A stretch of DNA of 36,061 bases from Planctomycetota bacterium (GTDB lineage: Bacteria; Planctomycetota; UBA1135; GCA-002686595), in the NCBI GenBank assembly GCA_028278425.1, contig JANQEJ010000142.1, positions 1-36,061 on the forward strand. Reading direction: 5' to 3'. A program made the translations under genes and the position numbers. Within the stretch, counting starts at the first letter, position 1. The number at the start of each line of letters is the position of its first letter. This document shows, in pieces, positions 24,176 to 31,169 of this stretch. The notes under the pieces were generated by a model. It was given only the letters and a program-made list of their open reading frames with translations. It was not told the DNA's origin and did no database searches.

Positions 24176-25572
24176 TCGAGACCAACCCGAGCCCCGAGAT
24201 CGAGGAACGACACCGGGACATCATCGCCGGGCTCGAATCCGTCGCCGCCGACCTGGGAATCCGTCCTCCCGGTGCTTATCGGGTGGGCAGCGACACGGTC
24301 AAGAACCGCCGCTGGAGGCGGCGGCGCCACGAAAGGCTCAGCGAACACCTCGGCATGATGACGGTCCGGGAACACGACGGCGTGCTCCTGCTGGACGAGG
24401 GGTGGCGGCCCGCTCTGGCCGAGACGCGTGGAGACGACAACCTGTCGGTCTCGGGCCGGCGTTCACGTCGCGGCCCCAGGCGGATTCGGTTCCCGGGGCG
24501 GCGCCGGGCGACGGGTGAGCTCGTGGCCAAGATGCCGTTCGAGCGCCTCGAGCGCTCCCAGATCGCGACCGCCCTGGAGACGCTCGACAAGAAGCTCACT
24601 CCCCACTTCGGTCAACTGCGCCAGCTCGACAACGAGGGCACGCTGCGCGAAGCCGACGGCATCCACGCGTCGGGACGAGTGCTCCTGTTCGTGCACGGGA
24701 CGTTCTCCAACACCGACAACATCCTCGGGGCTCTCAAGGGCACCAGGCACGGGCAAGAGTTCATCGGCGCCGCGCTCAGACGTTACGACCAGGTGGCCAC
24801 GTTCGACCACCGCACCCTCGGCGTCAGCCCGATCATCAACGCTCGCGAGCTGGCTCTGTTGACGCGTCACAGCAAGGCAAAGATCGACGTGATCTGCCAC
24901 AGCCGCGGCGGCCTGGTCACGCGTTGGTGGCTGGAGGCCCTCGACCGCAAGCTCACCGGGCAGTGCCGCGCCGTCTTCGTCGGGTGTCCGCTTGCGGGCA
25001 CGGGGCTCGCCGCACCACCGAACCTCCGCGGAGCGCTGAGCATGCTGGCGAACATCAATCGCGCCCTCGGACACGGCGCGAGCCTGGCCTCGGGCACGCT
25101 CCCCTTCATGGCTGTCGCCTCCGGCGTCTTCCGCGTCATCTCGTCCGTCACGAGCTTCCTAGCGAAAACTCCCGTCGTCGACGCGGCGGTGGCGCTGGTC
25201 CCCGGCTTGTATGCACAGGCGAGGATCCGAAACAACCGCGAGCTGGACAGCTTGCGCCGCGACCTGGCGGATCCGAGGGGCCGTTACTTCTCCGTCCAGG
25301 CCAACTTCGAATCGGAAGATCCGAGCTGGAGGTTCTGGAAGTACTTCCGCGACGTGAAGGCTCGGGCGGCCGATTGGGCCACGGACAAGATCTTCGCCGG
25401 CCCGAACGACCTCGTCGTGGACACGCCATCCATGGTGGACTTCCAGACGAAGTTCACGCTTCCCCGGTCACAGACCCTCGATTTCGGGACGACGGACAAG
25501 GTTCACCACACGAACTACTTCGAGCAGCGGCGCACGGTCGGTCGGCTTGCGAAGTGGTTGGAAGTAGGCTGA
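24172..25572 (+). CDS. Alpha/beta-hydrolase (PGAP1/lipase-like), partner of the CHAT protein
   Basis: The product is 466 residues from GTG at 24172-24174, sharing GTGA with the CHAT gene stop. The N-terminal 165 residues are charged and contain Arg-rich stretches ('KNRRWRRRRHERL', 'SGRRSRRGPRR'), with no recognised fold. The rest is an alpha/beta hydrolase of the PGAP1/DUF676-like lipase type: 'LLFVHGTFSNTDNIL' (171-185) with the oxyanion HGT, and nucleophile elbow 'CHSRGG' with Ser244. A likely acid lies in 'GPNDLVVDTPSM' and a His in 'TDKVHHTNYF' near the end. The hydrophobic segment 'TLPFMAVASGVFRVISSVTS' may be a lid or membrane-contacting helix. Inference: a membrane-lipid or ester-cleaving effector, possibly controlled by cleavage of its N-terminus by the CHAT protein. 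The substrate is unknown. Confidence 0.72.
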   Translation: MIETNPSPEIEERHRDIIAGLESVAADLGIRPPGAYRVGSDTVKNRRWRRRRHERLSEHLGMMTVREHDGVLLLDEGWRPALAETRGDDNLSVSGRRSRRGPRRIRFPGRRRATGELVAKMPFERLERSQIATALETLDKKLTPHFGQLRQLDNEGTLREADGIHASGRVLLFVHGTFSNTDNILGALKGTRHGQEFIGAALRRYDQVATFDHRTLGVSPIINARELALLTRHSKAKIDVICHSRGGLVTRWWLEALDRKLTGQCRAVFVGCPLAGTGLAAPPNLRGALSMLANINRALGHGASLASGTLPFMAVASGVFRVISSVTSFLAKTPVVDAAVALVPGLYAQARIRNNRELDSLRRDLADPRGRYFSVQANFESEDPSWRFWKYFRDVKARAADWATDKIFAGPNDLVVDTPSMVDFQTKFTLPRSQTLDFGTTDKVHHTNYFEQRRTVGRLAKWLEVG

Positions 25573-25598
25573 GGTCGCACGGGAGCCCTTGAGCGCGC

Positions 25599-25621
25599 CG
25601 ACGGGCGGGAAAGCCCCGTCG
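25599..25621. terminator. Hairpin terminator between convergent operons
   Basis: CGACGGG (25599-25605) pairs with CCCGTCG (25615-25621) around a nine-base loop. It lies in the 61-base gap between the hydrolase gene (plus strand) and the VWA gene (minus strand), where a shared terminator is expected. On the plus strand it is followed by a short T-rich stretch (acttcttct). The U-run is weak, so bidirectional termination is an inference. Confidence 0.5.
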
Positions 25622-25633
25622 TGACGACTTCTT

Positions 25634-26731
25634 CTAGCGCGTTCGCCGCCGGCGGTTCTTGATGTAGTCGACGAACACGAACGACCCGAGTCTGTCCGGG
25701 CTCGCGTAGTACGCACGACCGCGGTTGGTCCGCGTGAACGTCTCCACGAAGTCGACCAGGTAGGGATCCTCGGTCAGCATGAACGTCGTGATCGGGATCC
25801 CGAGCCGCCGGCACGCGTCCGCCTCCTCGAGCGTCTTGTTCACGACGCGCCGGTCCAGGCCGAACGGGTTCTTGTAGATCTCGCCGCCGCGCTCGGTCAG
25901 CGCCGACGGCTTCCCGTCGGTGATCATGAAGATCTGCCGGTTCGCCTGCTTCTTCGTGCGCAGGATCTCCCGCGCGAGGACGAGCCCGGCGCGCGTGTTC
26001 GTGTGGAACGGGCCGACGCCGCAGTAGGGGATCTGGTCGAGCGGGACCTCCCAGGCCTCGTCGCCGAAGAGGACGACGTTGAGCGCGTCCTTCGGGTACT
26101 GCGTCGTGATCAGCTCGGTCAGCGCGAGCGCGACCTTCTTGGCCGGCGTGATGCGGTCCTCGCCGTAGAGGATCATGCTGTGGCTGACGTCGATCATCAG
26201 GACGGTCGCGCACGAGGAGTTGTGCTCGGTCTCGTAGACCTGGAGGTCCTCCTCCTCGATCGTGATCGCGTCGACGCCGCCGCGGCGGATCGCGTTGGCC
26301 AGCGTCTCGTTGGTCGCGATCAGCGACACCGGGTCGCCGAAGCTGTAAGCGCGCGTCTCCGGCAGCCGCTCGAGGCCGACGCCCTCGGCGGCGACGCGGT
26401 GGTCGCCCGAGGCGTCGCGGCGCAGGTTGGAGAAGATCGCGTCGAGCGACGAGGTGCGCAGCCCGCGCTCGCCCTTGTGCGTCAGGCGGAGGTCGCCGCG
26501 CGGCGTTGCGCGGACGACCTTCTCCTGCTCGAGGTACTTCTTGAAGTCGTCGATCGTGAAGTCGGCGCTGAGGAGCCGGTGCCGCTTGCCGATCCGCTCG
26601 AGCCATCGGAGCGCCTCCTCGACGTCGCCGTCGGTCTGGAGCAGCAGGTGCTCGAAGATCGCCCGCAGCTTCGCCAGGAGCCACTTCAGGTCGGCGAGGC
26701 GCGGGTCGAACTCGGCGTAGCGGTAATCCAT
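25634..26731 (-). CDS. VWA-domain protein paired with an AAA+ ATPase
   Basis: The product is 365 residues from ATG at 26729-26731. The N-terminal 160 residues are helical and charged. A von Willebrand A domain follows, with a complete MIDAS: D181-x-S183-x-S185 in 'LMIDVSHSM', a Thr in 'PFHTNTRAGL' (about 245), and D272 in 'FMITDGKPSAL'. It overlaps the upstream AAA+ gene by one base (TGATG). AAA+ (MoxR or chelatase-like) plus VWA pairs act as metal-chelatase-like or chaperone/remodelling machines, in which the VWA protein recruits the substrate through MIDAS-bound metal. The client is unknown here. The frame stays open far upstream, but the start is fixed by the overlap and by loss of homology before it. 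Confidence 0.8.
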   Translation of the reverse strand: MDYRYAEFDPRLADLKWLLAKLRAIFEHLLLQTDGDVEEALRWLERIGKRHRLLSADFTIDDFKKYLEQEKVVRATPRGDLRLTHKGERGLRTSSLDAIFSNLRRDASGDHRVAAEGVGLERLPETRAYSFGDPVSLIATNETLANAIRRGGVDAITIEEEDLQVYETEHNSSCATVLMIDVSHSMILYGEDRITPAKKVALALTELITTQYPKDALNVVLFGDEAWEVPLDQIPYCGVGPFHTNTRAGLVLAREILRTKKQANRQIFMITDGKPSALTERGGEIYKNPFGLDRRVVNKTLEEADACRRLGIPITTFMLTEDPYLVDFVETFTRTNRGRAYYASPDRLGSFVFVDYIKNRRRRTR

Positions 26732-28197
26732 CAGGTGTTGAAGCTGCGCACCATCTCCTCGAACGTGTCGCGGTAAACGCGGCCGCCGACGACGTGCTCC
26801 TTGGAGAGCAGCGCGCTCTGGTGCAGGCCCTCGAGCACGAACTCCATCGCCGCGGCGGTCTCGGCCTCGCCGTCGGGGTCGAGGTACTTGCCGGCGACGA
26901 GCTCGAGGCTCGGGATGCCCTTCAGTTTCTCGTAGAGCTCCGCGTCGGCGAGGTCGTCGGCGAGGTCGACCGTCCGCTTGTTGGAGAACCAGCCGAGGAT
27001 CGGCTGGCACTCGGTGTCCTCGCTGCCGCCGGGGGCGGGCTTGCAGGCGGGGGCGAGGCGCTGGTCGAAGACCGTCTTCACCGCCTGGCCGACGAGCGAG
27101 ACCGCGACGTTGCGCGCGCCCTCGCGCTCGCCCTCGTAGACGAGCTCCACCTTGCCGGTGATCGCGGAGATCGCGGTGTTCAAGTCGGACACGCGCGCGA
27201 CCGACGTCGCCTGCCCGTGCGCGAGCGCCCGGCGCTCGGCGTTCGAGAGCAGGTTTTCGAAGAGCGAGATCGTCATCCGCGCGCTGACGCCGGAGTTCTG
27301 GTCGACGAGCTCGCTCTCGCGGGCGCGGAAGGCGACCTCTTCGACGGCGAGCCGCAGGTACTCCGGCACGGTCACCTCGATCTCGCCGTCGCGCTCCCGC
27401 CAGGCCTCCTGCTCGGTGATCCGCATGCTCTCCTCGACCGTCCGCGGGTAGTGCGTGAGGATCTGCGACGAGATGCGGTCGCGCAGCGGCGTGATGATGT
27501 TGCCGCGGTTCGTGTAGTCCTCGGGGTTGGCGGAGAAAACGAGCGCGACGTCGAGGGCGAGCCGGACGGGAAAGCCGCGGATCTGGACGTCGCCCTCCTC
27601 GAGGATGTTCAAGAGCCCGACCTGGATGCGCGCCTGCAGGTCGGGGAGCTCGTTGATCGCGAAGATCCCGCGGTTCGTTCGCGGGATGATGCCGTAGTGG
27701 ATCACCTCGGGATCGTCGAGCGTCAGCTTGCGCGTCGCCGCCTTGATCGGATCGATGTCGCCGATCAGGTCCGCGATGGTCACGTCGGGCGTCGCGAGCT
27801 TCTCGCGGTAGCGGTCTTCGCTTCGGATCCACGCCAGGGGCAGGTCGTCACCCTCCTCCGCGACGCGCTTCCGCGCGCCGGAGGTGATCGGCGCGAGCGG
27901 ATCCTCGTTCAAGGGCGACCCCTCGATCGCGGGCACCGCCTCGTCGAGCAGCGCCGAGAGCGACCGCAGGATGCGCGTCTTCGCCTGACCGCGCAGGCCG
28001 AGGAGGATGAAGTCGTGTCCCGATAGGATGGCGTTCTGGATCTGCGGGACGACGGTGCGGTCGAAGCCGACGATGCCGGGAAAGACCGTCTCGCCGGCGC
28101 GCAGCTTGGCGATCAGGTTCTCGCGCAGCTCCCGCTTGACGCTGCGGGGGCGGTAGCCGGTCTCGCGAAGCTGACCGAGGGTGCGGGGGAGCTCCAT
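26731..28197 (-). CDS. AAA+ ATPase, magnesium-chelatase/MoxR-like
   Basis: The product is 488 residues from ATG at 28195-28197. Walker A is 'GLRGQAKT' (67-74). The Walker B strand is degenerate, 'GIFAINELPDL' around 178-188, with Asn-Glu in place of Asp-Glu. Sensor 1 is 'ALVFSANPEDYTNRG' (Asn225). 'GDIDPIKAATRKLTLDDPE' and 'PRTNRGIFAINE' match chelatase subunit-I-like proteins. The C-terminal helical part includes 'ALAHGQATSVARVSDLNTAI'. It is probably a hexameric ATPase powering the downstream VWA protein, with which it is translationally coupled. A clear -10 candidate lies just upstream on the minus strand. It is not a bona fide chlorophyll-pathway protein, since no such genes are near. Confidence 0.82.
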   Translation of the reverse strand: MELPRTLGQLRETGYRPRSVKRELRENLIAKLRAGETVFPGIVGFDRTVVPQIQNAILSGHDFILLGLRGQAKTRILRSLSALLDEAVPAIEGSPLNEDPLAPITSGARKRVAEEGDDLPLAWIRSEDRYREKLATPDVTIADLIGDIDPIKAATRKLTLDDPEVIHYGIIPRTNRGIFAINELPDLQARIQVGLLNILEEGDVQIRGFPVRLALDVALVFSANPEDYTNRGNIITPLRDRISSQILTHYPRTVEESMRITEQEAWRERDGEIEVTVPEYLRLAVEEVAFRARESELVDQNSGVSARMTISLFENLLSNAERRALAHGQATSVARVSDLNTAISAITGKVELVYEGEREGARNVAVSLVGQAVKTVFDQRLAPACKPAPGGSEDTECQPILGWFSNKRTVDLADDLADAELYEKLKGIPSLELVAGKYLDPDGEAETAAAMEFVLEGLHQSALLSKEHVVGGRVYRDTFEEMVRSFNT

Positions 28198-28203
28198 GGG
28201 GCC

Positions 28204-28211
28204 ATTTTAGC
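28204..28211 (-). promoter_or_regulatory. Candidate -10 box GCTAAAAT
   Basis: On the minus strand GCTAAAAT ends six bases before the AAA+ gene start (28197) and contains TAAAAT, close to the TATAAT consensus, in otherwise GC-rich sequence. No matching -35 hexamer was found. The short distance implies a very short leader. Confidence 0.5.
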
Positions 28212-28282
28212 TCAGTTCGCCATCCGTCCGTCCGCCGAGACCTCGGCGCTCAGCAAGAAAGAACGCCCGAGGAGCGGCAAGG

Positions 28283-28932
28283 CCCGTTATCTGCGTCTCG
28301 ATCGACGGGGCCACGGCGGAGACTTACGAGGCGATCCGCGTGCCGGCGCGTTGGGACACGCTCACCGGCAACCTCGACCGATTGCACCGGCTGAGACGGG
28401 AGCTGCGACCGTGGCGGCGCCCCATCATGAACTTCCACTACGTGCTGATGCGCCGGAACCTCGAGGAGCTGCCTGCCTTCGTGGACCTCGTTGCGCGCTG
28501 GGGCGCACACGCCGTGTACGTCATACCGCTGATCGACGTGGATTCCAGCTTGGCGGCGGAGCGCCTCGACTTCGAAGACGACGGAGTGCGCGCGGTCGTC
28601 GCCGAGGCTGTGGCCCGCGCAAGCCGGCTGGGTATCGGTCTTCAGGTTCAAGGCGTCGACACGGTGCCGCGGCCGCGGCCGCGTCGCCCGATGGAGTGGG
28701 CGCAGCACGGGTGGCGGACCACCGCGTCGGCGCTCCGTCCATTGTTCTCGCAGGGGCCCTACTATCTGTTCCGCAAGCTTGGACAGCGCGTGGCGCCTTC
28801 CTCACCGGCGATCTGATGACCGACGGGTTCGAGTCGATCTGGAACGGCGCCAAGTACCGCGGTCTGCGAAGTTCTCTCAACACGGAAGCCGTGGCGCCGG
28901 CCTGTCGCGACTGCGAGTACTTGTTGCGCTGA
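28283..28932 (+). pseudogene. Decayed radical SAM/SPASM protein gene
   Basis: Frame 2 from about 28283 reads 'PVICVSIDGATAETYEAIRV', then 'PIMNFHYVLMRRNLEELPAF' and 'VDLVARWGAHAVYVIPLIDV'. This is the middle of a radical SAM TIM barrel of the SPASM-associated type. There is no upstream start, and the N-terminal third with the CxxxCxxC iron-sulphur motif is missing. Past 28780 the homologous frame shifts by one: frame 1 gives 'LTGDLMTDGFESIWNGAKYR' and 'ACRDCEYLLR', the end of a SPASM domain. The cysteine-rich start of that domain appears deleted between the two. Truncation plus frameshift plus internal loss make this a pseudogene. It occupies the otherwise empty interval between the AAA+ gene and the SRPBCC gene. 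Confidence 0.75.
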
Positions 28933-28985
28933 TCGGGTGGCGATCGGGCGCGGGACCGGTATCGTGTCGGGCGGGAGAACGATCC

Positions 28986-29519
28986 GTGAAGCGCATCCTC
29001 CTCGTCCTCGGCGCGCTGGTTTTCGCCGCGGTCCTGTTCGTCGTCGTCGTCGGCCTGAGCACGCCGCGGGACCACGTCGCCTCGAGCCGCGCGTCCTACG
29101 CCGGGAAGCCCGAGGACGTGTGGGCCGTCCTCACCGACTTCGAGGGCTGGGTCGCGTGGAACTCCTCCTTCGATTCCGTGGAGCGCGGCGCCGATCGCGA
29201 CGGCAAGCCGTACTGGATCTTCGCCGACCGCCACCTCGGCGAGCTCCCCTTCGTCGTCGAGGAGTCCCGGCCGCCGTCGCGGATGAAGACGCGCATCCCG
29301 GAGGACGCCGGTCTCGGCTTCCACGGCACGTGGACCTACGAGCTCGCGGCGGACGGGGAGGGGACGACGCTGACCTTGACGGAGGAGGGCACGACGACGA
29401 GCCTCCTCTTCCGCGCCATCGGTACGCTCTTCATGGACCCGAACGCGGCGATGAACGGTTTGCTGGAGGATCTGGGCGAGCACTTCGGAGAGAACACTCA
29501 GGTCGTGGAGGTGCGGTGA
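28986..29519 (+). CDS. SRPBCC-family (polyketide cyclase-like) protein with N-terminal membrane anchor
   Basis: The product is 177 residues from GTG at 28986, with GGGAGAA upstream. One N-terminal hydrophobic helix (about 4-24) is followed by a START/SRPBCC helix-grip fold: 'YAGKPEDVWAVLTDFEGWVA', a central beta-sheet, and the C-terminal helix 'MNGLLEDLGEHFGENTQ'. Members bind hydrophobic ligands in a deep pocket. The helix suggests anchoring at the outer face of the membrane, or export. The stop overlaps the GNAT gene start as GTGA, so the two are translated together. The frame is open upstream, but that part belongs to the radical SAM pseudogene region. The ligand is unknown. Confidence 0.75.
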   Translation: MKRILLVLGALVFAAVLFVVVVGLSTPRDHVASSRASYAGKPEDVWAVLTDFEGWVAWNSSFDSVERGADRDGKPYWIFADRHLGELPFVVEESRPPSRMKTRIPEDAGLGFHGTWTYELAADGEGTTLTLTEEGTTTSLLFRAIGTLFMDPNAAMNGLLEDLGEHFGENTQVVEVR

Positions 29520-30076
29520 GCGGCTGGGAGGTGCGCCGGCTGACCGCGGACCGCCGCGAAGATTTCTTCCGCGTCCACTGCGACGCCGAGGGCACCGGCT
29601 GGTGCTACTGCGCCGCCTGGTGGGTCGAGACGTGGGACGGCTGGGGCGAGCGTACCGGCGAGCAGAATCGCGCGCTGCGCGAGGCGCTCTTCGACCGCGG
29701 CGAGCTCGACGGCTACCTCCTCTACGAAGGCGGCCGGCCGATCGCCTGGTGCCAGGTCGGGCTGCGCGACCGGCTCGAGAAGCTCGTGGCGCAGTTCGAG
29801 CTCCAGCCGGATCCGGAGGCGTGGGCGATCACGTGCTTCGCCGTGATTCCCTCCGAGCGGCGGCGCGGCGCGGCTAGGTTCCTCCTGACCGAGGTCCTGC
29901 GGGACCTGCGCGGGCGCGGCGCGGTGCGTGTCCAGGCTTTCCCGAAGCGCGGGGTCGACGTTCCCGAAATGTGGACAGGCCCGGAGGAGCTCTACCGCCG
30001 CGCCGGCTTCGCGGTGGTCCGCGAAGACGAAAGCCGGCCGGTGCTCGCCCTCGAGCTCGCGCCGGACGGCGGCTAG
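29516..30076 (+). CDS. GNAT-family N-acetyltransferase
   Basis: The product is 186 residues from GTG at 29516-29518. The N-terminal part carries 'GTGWCYCAAWWVETWDGWGE', a Cys/Trp-rich segment seen in one GNAT subgroup. The acetyl-CoA site is 'AITCFAVIPSERRRGAARFL', the motif A pattern with R-R-x-G-x-A. The C-terminal strand 'LYRRAGFAVVREDESRPVLA' is typical. A cytoplasmic acyltransferase on an unknown amine is likely. It is coupled to the SRPBCC gene and ends 61 bases before the peroxiredoxin gene. Confidence 0.8.
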   Translation: MSGWEVRRLTADRREDFFRVHCDAEGTGWCYCAAWWVETWDGWGERTGEQNRALREALFDRGELDGYLLYEGGRPIAWCQVGLRDRLEKLVAQFELQPDPEAWAITCFAVIPSERRRGAARFLLTEVLRDLRGRGAVRVQAFPKRGVDVPEMWTGPEELYRRAGFAVVREDESRPVLALELAPDGG

Positions 30077-30079
30077 AAT
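30072..30079 (+). promoter_or_regulatory. Candidate -10 box GCTAGAAT
   Basis: GCTAGAAT overlaps the end of the GNAT gene and lies 58 bases before the peroxiredoxin start (30138). It contains TAGAAT, one base off TATAAT. No convincing -35 was found at the expected distance. It would give the peroxiredoxin its own promoter. Confidence 0.45.
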
Positions 30080-30137
30080 TCTCGCCCCTTTCCCCAGCTC
30101 TTGAGCTGCCCACCCCTACGAGAATCCGAGGAACGCG

Positions 30138-30590
30138 ATGGCGATCGATACCGGCACGGAAGCCCCCGACTTCACCCTGAAGACCCAGGACGAGCAGGAC
30201 TGGACCCTGTCGGATCACCGCGGCAAGAACATCGTGCTGATGTTCTACCCGCTGGACTGGAGCCCGACCTGCGAGGCCGAGAACTGCAAGATCTCCAACG
30301 AGCCGGTGCTCGACTACGAGGACACGGTCGTCGTCGGGATCAGCCGCGACTCGACCTGGTCGCACAAGGCGTGGAAGGACGCCAAGGGCATCAAGCACGA
30401 CCTCCTCGCCGACCCGCAGCTCGAGGTCGCGGCAAAGTACGACCTGGTCCACCCCGCGGTGCCGTTCATCAGCCACCGCGCGACCGTCGTGATCAACAAG
30501 GGCTTCAACGTCGAGCACGTGCAGGTGCAGGAGAAGACGCCCGAGGCGCGCGACTTCGAGGAGCTGCGGAGCGTCCTCGACCAGCTCTAA
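30138..30590 (+). CDS. Peroxiredoxin (BCP/PrxQ or AhpE type)
   Basis: The product is 150 residues from ATG at 30138, with GAGGA upstream. It opens with 'GTEAPDFTLKTQDEQDW', then 'NIVLMFYPLDWSPTC' with the peroxidatic Cys45 in the PxxxTxxC context (Pro38, Thr44 adjacent). A second Cys is at 50, the spacing of the atypical two-Cys BCP/PrxQ enzymes. 'FISHRATVVINKGF' supplies the conserved Arg. It reduces hydroperoxides using thioredoxin or similar donors and is cytoplasmic. It ends four bases before the DUF488 gene, so they are probably co-transcribed. Confidence 0.88.
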   Translation: MAIDTGTEAPDFTLKTQDEQDWTLSDHRGKNIVLMFYPLDWSPTCEAENCKISNEPVLDYEDTVVVGISRDSTWSHKAWKDAKGIKHDLLADPQLEVAAKYDLVHPAVPFISHRATVVINKGFNVEHVQVQEKTPEARDFEELRSVLDQL

Positions 30591-30594
30591 CCGC

Positions 30595-31149
30595 GTGCTG
30601 TTCACGATCGGGCACTCCAACCACCCGATCGAGGCCTTTCTGAGCCTGCTCGAGCGCGCGTGCGGCGCGCGTCTTCTCGTCGACGTGCGCCGCTACCCCG
30701 GCTCGCGCCGGCATCCGCACTTCGGCCGCGGGCCGCTGGAGGCGGCGCTGTCGGAGCGCGGCGTCGCGTACCGTCACGCGCCGGAGCTCGGCGGGCACCG
30801 CGAGCCGGTCGAGGGCTCCGCGAACGGCGCCTGGCGCGAGCCGGCCTTCCGCGGCTACGCGGATCACGCGGCGACGGCGGAGTTCCGCAGCGCGCTCGCC
30901 GAGCTCCTCCGCTCGGCGGACGAGCAACCGACCGTCGCGATGTGCGCCGAGGCGGACCCGTGCCACTGCCACCGGCGCCTGCTCGCCGACGCGGCGGTCG
31001 CCGCGGGCGCCGGCGTCGAGCACGTCCTGGCGGACGGCGGTCGCGTCGCCCACGAGCTCGATTCGCGCGCCCGCGTGGGAAGCGACGGGGTCGTGACCTA
31101 CCCGCGCGACGGGGGACAGCTCGACCTGTTCGGCGGAGCGGAAGCCTAG
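30595..31149 (+). CDS. DUF488-family protein
   Basis: The product is 184 residues from GTG at 30595. It begins 'LFTIGHSNHPIEAFLSLLE' and continues 'LLVDVRRYPGSRRHPHFG', with 'CAEADPCHCHRRLLAD' near residue 122 onwards. These are the three characteristic blocks of DUF488 (PF04343). The role of the family is unknown; the conserved Asp, Arg, His and Cys suggest a nuclease- or phosphatase-like or metal-binding site. The gene follows the peroxiredoxin gene by four bases. The frame is intact and no signal peptide is present. Confidence 0.87.
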   Translation: MLFTIGHSNHPIEAFLSLLERACGARLLVDVRRYPGSRRHPHFGRGPLEAALSERGVAYRHAPELGGHREPVEGSANGAWREPAFRGYADHAATAEFRSALAELLRSADEQPTVAMCAEADPCHCHRRLLADAAVAAGAGVEHVLADGGRVAHELDSRARVGSDGVVTYPRDGGQLDLFGGAEA

Positions 31150-31152
31150 GCC

Positions 31153-31160
31153 GCTATACT
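31153..31160 (+). promoter_or_regulatory. Candidate -10 box GCTATACT
   Basis: GCTATACT ends nine bases before the lipoprotein start (31170) and includes TATACT, close to the -10 consensus. It follows the DUF488 stop (31147-31149) directly, so transcription of the lipoprotein would start independently with a very short leader. A -35 box was not recognised. Confidence 0.5.
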
Positions 31161-31169
31161 CACGCCGCG

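Noticed and set aside
28779..28985. N-terminal extension of the SRPBCC protein upstream of 28986
   Set aside because: The extra residues come from another frame of the radical SAM pseudogene, and the GTG at 28986 has a ribosome site followed by a proper membrane helix.
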